From contig QHRS01000027.1 of NCBI GenBank assembly GCA_003221435.1, positions 1 through 15,631 on the forward strand: a stretch of DNA of 15,631 bases, given 5' to 3'. Below are positions 12,601 to 15,631 of the stretch, piece by piece. Both the position numbers and the translations under genes were made by a program. Origin of the DNA: Candidatus Rokuibacteriota bacterium. GTDB taxonomy: Bacteria; Methylomirabilota; Methylomirabilia; Rokubacteriales; CSP1-6. Position 1 is the first letter of the stretch. The number at the start of each line of letters is the position of its first letter. The notes beneath the pieces are model-generated. The model was not told where the DNA came from, did no database searches, and saw nothing but the letters and a program-made list of their open reading frames with translations.

Positions 12601-13473
12601 GTCGCGGGCGTCCAGACCGAGCAGCGCGGCGGGATCGATCCTCGCGGCCCCGACGGCGGCCGAGACGTGCAGGTGCGGACCGGTCGCTCGCCCCGTGGAC
12701 CCGACCAGGCCAATCGTCTGGCCTCGGTCCACGAGATCGTCCTGGGCCACCGAGATCTGGTCGAGATGGAAGTAGGCCGTGTGAAGGCCGAGACCGTGAT
12801 CGATGACGACCAGCCGCCCGGGGAAGAAGAAATCGGCGACGAGTACGACTCGACCGGAGTTCACCGCGACGACGGCCGTGCCGCGCTCCGCGGCGTAGTC
12901 GAGGCCCCCGTGGGGTGAGCGCGGCCGACCGTTGAGGATCCGGCGGACCCCGAAACCCGTCCCGTCTCCAGGGGCGCTGATCGGCGCGGTGAACCGGCCA
13001 CGCCATAGCCGCTCGCGCGTGACGGCGGCGAAGACCGTCCGCAACCGCTCTGCCTCGAGGTCGGCCCGGCGGATGGTCTCGTGATGGAGATCGACCATCC
13101 CCTGAGGCAGGGTCAGCCGCTCCACCCCGAAGCGGCGCGGCTTGACTGTCAGCCGCCCGGTCAGGCTCTGCGGCGCCCGGCCGCCGTCGACGACCGCGAT
13201 CTTCCACGTGTAGCGTCCGGGGTGTGTCTCGAAGTCGATTCCGGCCAGGGCGGCGGCGCCGTTCGCGTACGGGAAGAACGCGAGCGCTCGGCCGGCCACG
13301 GCGCCCTCGACGGTCGCCGCGTTGTTGATACCCTGCACGACGACGAGGCTGACGTCACCCGGGCGCGGCGCCGCGGGAACAAACGCCACACGGATTCCAG
13401 CCGCTGCCGGGTCGGCTGCGAACAGCAGGGCCACGAAGAACAGCGCGACGGATCGTGGGCTGGCGCCTCGCAA
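12598..13473 (-). CDS. Secreted M23-family (LytM-type) metallopeptidase
   Basis: A 291-residue exported peptidase. Residues 1-25 look like a signal peptide (VALFFVALLFAADPAAA). Residues about 27-115 form an immunoglobulin-like beta domain that family members carry before the catalytic domain; a helical linker follows. The M23 domain holds the zinc ligands His188 and Asp192 in SPHGGLDYAAERG and His269 in GPHLHVSA, with His236 (YFHL) and His267 in the positions of catalytic histidines. M23 enzymes cut peptidoglycan peptide bridges; all ligands being present, it should be active. The start is TTG at 13473, only 3 bases after the stop of the PAC2 gene, with no Shine-Dalgarno sequence, so it is probably coupled to that gene. 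The stop codon is the first triplet of repeat copy 2. Confidence 0.92.
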   Translation of the reverse strand: MRGASPRSVALFFVALLFAADPAAAGIRVAFVPAAPRPGDVSLVVVQGINNAATVEGAVAGRALAFFPYANGAAALAGIDFETHPGRYTWKIAVVDGGRAPQSLTGRLTVKPRRFGVERLTLPQGMVDLHHETIRRADLEAERLRTVFAAVTRERLWRGRFTAPISAPGDGTGFGVRRILNGRPRSPHGGLDYAAERGTAVVAVNSGRVVLVADFFFPGRLVVIDHGLGLHTAYFHLDQISVAQDDLVDRGQTIGLVGSTGRATGPHLHVSAAVGAARIDPAALLGLDARD

Positions 13474-13476
13474 TCG

Positions 13477-14358
13477 CTACTCGGGGCGCTGCTGCCTGAG
13501 GAAGCGCTCGATCTCGGCCACGAGGTCCGCGGCGGGCGGCAGGTCGCTCGCGCCCGCAGCGCCGGCGTCTTCGTCGGCGTCGCTCGTCTCGAGCTTCTTC
13601 ACGTAGGCGGCGGCCTTCGCGTTCTGCGCGAGGATCTCGCGGAGGTTGTCGTCGAACTGCTTGGCGCTCTCGATCAGGTCGGCCAAGTCGACCTCGGCGT
13701 GGAGGAACGACAGCACCCGGTGGACGAGCGCGAGCGCCGCCTTCGGGTTCTCGATGCCCGCGATGTAATGGGGCACGTTCGCCCACAGACTCGCCGTCGA
13801 GATGCCATGGTCTCGGCAGATCGTATTCATCACCCCGACGATCCCGGTCGGCCCCTCGTACTTCGTCGGGCGTATTCCGAGGCGGGCGCCCAACTCGGGA
13901 TCCGACGCGCCGCCTACGAGGCGCACCGGCCTCGTATGGGCCACCGCCGCGAGCAAGGCCCCGAGCGTCAGCACCAGGGACACCTCGCACCGCCGGGCCA
14001 GCTCGATCACCGTCGCGCAGTAGGTCTTCCACCTGAGGTGAGGCTCGGCCGAGACGCCGATGATGACATCGCGCGGCAGATCCGGGGATTGGGTCAGCGA
14101 GAACTCGGTGGCGGGCCAGACGATCTCGCGCTCCGTCTCGGACCCCGTCTTGAACCGGACAGAGGGCCGCGAGAGACCGAAGTGATAGAACTCCTCCGGA
14201 TCGATCTCGGCGAACTTCTGGGCATTCCAGGCCGCCGACAGGAACCGCGCCGCCGTCGTCGCCGACTCGGCGGCGTCGTTCCAGCCGCTGAACGCCAGGA
14301 TCATGAGGGGCCGGCGGAAGGTTTCAGGCAGCCAGTCGATCGTGAGCGGGTTCGCCAC
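13477..14358 (-). CDS. PAC2-family protein (proteasome assembly chaperone-like)
   Basis: A 293-residue protein matching the PAC2 family (PF09754): PLMILAFSGWNDAAESATTAARFL at the start, VIIGVSAEPHLRWKTY, a LVLTLGALLAAVAHTRPVRLVG strand region with the TLGA(L) motif, and YEGPTGIVGVMNTICRDHGISTASLWANVPHYIAGIENPKAALAL in the second half. The C-terminal 60 residues are charged and helical (VKKLETSDADEDAG). In eukaryotes PAC2 helps to build the 20S proteasome; bacterial homologues are best known from Actinobacteria and their role is not established. The presence of Pup in the same window makes a proteasome link worth testing. Translation starts at GTG 14358, with GGGAG about 7 bases upstream. It precedes the M23 gene by 3 bases. 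Confidence 0.9.
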   Translation of the reverse strand: MANPLTIDWLPETFRRPLMILAFSGWNDAAESATTAARFLSAAWNAQKFAEIDPEEFYHFGLSRPSVRFKTGSETEREIVWPATEFSLTQSPDLPRDVIIGVSAEPHLRWKTYCATVIELARRCEVSLVLTLGALLAAVAHTRPVRLVGGASDPELGARLGIRPTKYEGPTGIVGVMNTICRDHGISTASLWANVPHYIAGIENPKAALALVHRVLSFLHAEVDLADLIESAKQFDDNLREILAQNAKAAAYVKKLETSDADEDAGAAGASDLPPAADLVAEIERFLRQQRPE

Positions 14359-14437
14359 CGTCAGTCTCCCGTCAATATCTCCTCGAGAGCGTCCGTCCGG
14401 GTCGAGTCTACCATCCGGTTGCCACGTCTCGCGGGAT

Positions 14438-14446
14438 TAAGTAGCA
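14438..14446 (-). promoter_or_regulatory. Weak candidate promoter for the PAC2-M23 pair
   Basis: The minus strand reads TGCTACTTA here, an extended -10 pattern, about 80 bases before the PAC2 start. No good -35 box is found at 16-18 bases, so this is tentative. It lies in the divergent gap shared with the small lipoprotein gene. Confidence 0.25.
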
Positions 14447-14489
14447 TGACGCTGACGCTCTACGTTAGTGTAGCGACAAGGGGGGTCCG

Positions 14490-14747
14490 ATGCAGATCCG
14501 TCATCTCCGCCTGCTGGTGATCGGAGCCGCCGCAGTCGTGACCGCCGCCTGCGCGTCGAGCGAGGAATGGGCGACCTGGAAGGAGCATCCGACCCACTTC
14601 GCCTCCGGCGAGCATCTCTTCTTCTCGCTGCGCAATCGCGAGGGACAGGCCGCGCGGGTCACCCGACAGGACATCGCGACGTCCCGCAGCGAGGGCTGGT
14701 GGGGGAAGCCCATCACGGTGAGCACGGAGCAGATTCTTGAGAAGTGA
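14490..14747 (+). CDS. Small lipoprotein of unknown function
   Basis: An 85-residue protein with a lipoprotein signal: basic start (MQIRHLR), hydrophobic LLVIGAAAVV and lipobox TAAC with Cys21 as the lipidated residue. The mature part is 65 residues with WATWKEHPTHFASGEHLFFS and a WWGKPITV segment near the end; I recognise no named domain. A long G-run ribosome site (AAGGGGGG) lies just before the ATG. The last 11 bases overlap the next gene, an exported protein, so the two probably act in the same compartment. Membrane attachment follows from the lipobox; the role is unknown. Confidence 0.85.
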   Translation: MQIRHLRLLVIGAAAVVTAACASSEEWATWKEHPTHFASGEHLFFSLRNREGQAARVTRQDIATSRSEGWWGKPITVSTEQILEK

Positions 14748-15441
14748 GCGGCTCGCCGGAGCCGCCGGCGCGCTCGCGCTGCTCCTCGCGGTCGGCCGCG
14801 GCGCGCTCGCGACGCCCCTCGACGACAAGATCCTGCCCCTCGACCAGTACACGACCGAAAAGGGCCGGGTGCTCGCCACGAAGCACGCGGAGGATCTGCG
14901 CGCGCTGAATGCGGGGATCTACCACTGTCTGCCCTGGGTCGAGGTGGACAAACACAGCATCAGCTTCCAGCGACCGCGTCATCTGCCGCCTGCCGACGCG
15001 CGGTACCTCTCCCTCAGGATCTTCATCGAGCAGGACCCCTCGCCGACGTTCGCGAGCCTGCCGATGCAGGACCGTGCCTCCGCGATGTATTCCCGGTACG
15101 TCACGCCACTCCTGCACCGCATGACGCGGAGCAAGGCCATGACGGCGGACGCCGCGCTCGACGGCTTCACGATCATCCTGGACTGGCTCAAGCAGTCGGC
15201 CGGCCCGGCGGGTGAGCGGCCAGTTCACGAAACGATCGCCGTCTTCATCGAGAGGAATGCGGCGCTCGACTACTTGTCGGGAAAGTCGACGGCGCGCGAC
15301 CTGGCGAACCGGGCGAAGATCCTCGCGTGGGACGGCGATAAGCCGCTCGGGCCGGTGCGCGTGACGCTCTATCGCGACGACTTCGTCGCGACGTTCAAGG
15401 TGAAGAACTACCAGCTCGAGCCCGGCGTCACCTGCCCCTAG
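14737..15441 (+). CDS. Exported protein of unknown function
   Basis: A 234-residue protein opening with a signal peptide (MRSERLAGAAGALALLLAVGRGALA, cut near ALA-TP). The mature part begins LDDKILPLDQYTTEKGRVLA and contains a helix-rich middle (LPMQDRASAMYSRYVTPLLH) and a C-terminal beta stretch (VRVTLYRDDFVATFKVKNYQ). Two cysteines (in YHCLPW and in the final VTCP) could form a disulfide. I do not recognise the family. The start is TTG at 14737, inside the lipoprotein gene; the stop is TAG at 15439-15441. A downstream start would cut the signal peptide. Coupling with the lipoprotein gene suggests joint function at the cell envelope. Confidence 0.82.
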   Translation: MRSERLAGAAGALALLLAVGRGALATPLDDKILPLDQYTTEKGRVLATKHAEDLRALNAGIYHCLPWVEVDKHSISFQRPRHLPPADARYLSLRIFIEQDPSPTFASLPMQDRASAMYSRYVTPLLHRMTRSKAMTADAALDGFTIILDWLKQSAGPAGERPVHETIAVFIERNAALDYLSGKSTARDLANRAKILAWDGDKPLGPVRVTLYRDDFVATFKVKNYQLEPGVTCP

Positions 15442-15450
15442 CTTCCTACC

Positions 15451-15467
15451 CTCGCGGCGCGCGCGAG
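15451..15467. terminator. Short hairpin between convergent genes
   Basis: CTCGCG (15451-15456) and CGCGAG (15462-15467) form a 6-bp stem with a 5-base loop 9 bases after the exported-protein stop. No T-run follows on either strand. It may help end transcription from both sides but such short GC hairpins are common in this DNA. Confidence 0.25.
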
Positions 15468-15503
15468 CCGCCGCCGCAGCGCAGGCAGGAGCGCGGCTGC
15501 ATC

Positions 15504-15631
15504 CTATGCGCTGCCGGCGGGCTCGAGAACGTCGCGGAGGGCTGCCGCCACGGCGATCAGGGCGCGGGCCGCCGGGCTCTCGGCCGCGGCGGCGACGAAG
15601 GCGACGCCCCGGTCGGCGGCCGCCGCCATCC
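15504..15631 (-). CDS. C-terminus of a minus-strand gene, possibly an Mrp-like ATPase
   Basis: The minus strand from the window edge to TAG at 15506-15504 is open for 42 codons and reads MAAAADRGVAFVAAAAES, then PAARALIAVAAALRDVLE, ending in PAGSA. The pattern (D-x-G-x-x-x-V-x-A-x-x-x-S-P-A-A-R-A followed by a short helix) is like the last strand and helix of Mrp/NBP35-type P-loop ATPases, which serve in Fe-S cluster transfer. The P-loop itself would be outside the window, so the identity is a guess; the coding call rests on the open frame and on its placement convergent with the exported-protein gene. Confidence 0.45.
   Translation of the reverse strand, partial: MAAAADRGVAFVAAAAESPAARALIAVAAALRDVLEPAGSA

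Noticed and set aside
1..15631. CRISPR array, tRNA, rRNA, insertion sequence or integrase
   Set aside because: No regularly spaced repeats, cloverleaf-like stretches or transposase/integrase motifs were found by reading both strands; the Cas4-like nuclease alone is not evidence for CRISPR.

Overview
The window is GC-rich bacterial DNA (roughly two thirds G+C by eye), densely packed with genes. It carries chromosomal housekeeping and transport genes, not a phage, plasmid or island. It encodes Pup, the prokaryotic ubiquitin-like protein, together with a TlpA-type thiol reductase, a lipoprotein, signal-peptide proteins and a Liv-type amino-acid transporter. This suggests a diderm environmental lineage outside the Actinobacteria that has a Pup-proteasome system. 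Candidatus Rokubacteria / Methylomirabilota (NC10) is my best guess, but that is inference from gene style and not a search result.

Left end, minus strand (1-2373): tlpA-like > thrB > dcd > pup > fmdB-like, reading leftwards with gaps of 13, 72, 43 and 3 bases; a likely operon. Pup ends in the diagnostic Gly-Gly-Gln. No ligase, depupylase, ATPase or proteasome subunit gene is visible. A PAC2-family (proteasome assembly chaperone-like) gene lies about 13 kb away at the right end.

2374-5091: a divergent intergenic region with a two-hairpin repeat, then a good sigma70-type promoter and an ilvD/edd-family dehydratase broken by an out-of-frame deletion at its domain boundary, then a small universal stress protein. 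Converging on this is a stand-alone PD-(D/E)XK nuclease of the RecB/Cas4 type with four cysteines placed as in iron-sulfur nucleases.

6162-10642: a complete-looking branched-chain amino-acid ABC transporter operon (binding protein, LivH, LivM, LivG, LivF). The livH reading frame is broken in the middle, and about 16 codons appear to be missing. A strong hairpin sits between the binding-protein gene and livH.

10721-12500: a CPCC-containing coiled-coil small protein translationally coupled to a squalene/phytoene-synthase-family enzyme, then what looks like the orphan C-terminus of a PhzF-family protein lying in frame after the synthase stop, then a Lys/Arg/Ala-rich basic small protein with its own promoter.

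12516-15631: a second copy of the two-hairpin repeat, inverted and starting at the stop codon of a secreted M23 peptidase. This gene sits downstream of the PAC2 gene. Divergent from these are a small lipoprotein and an overlapping exported protein of unknown function. The window closes with the C-terminus of a minus-strand gene that may be an Mrp-like ATPase.

The most notable points are the pup locus with its distant PAC2 partner, the two similar deletions in ilvD and livH that both lie at the 9-mer CCGCCGGGG, the two-hairpin repeat family, and promoters placed so close to start codons that leaderless mRNAs are likely. I see no rRNA, tRNA, CRISPR array, transposase or origin.
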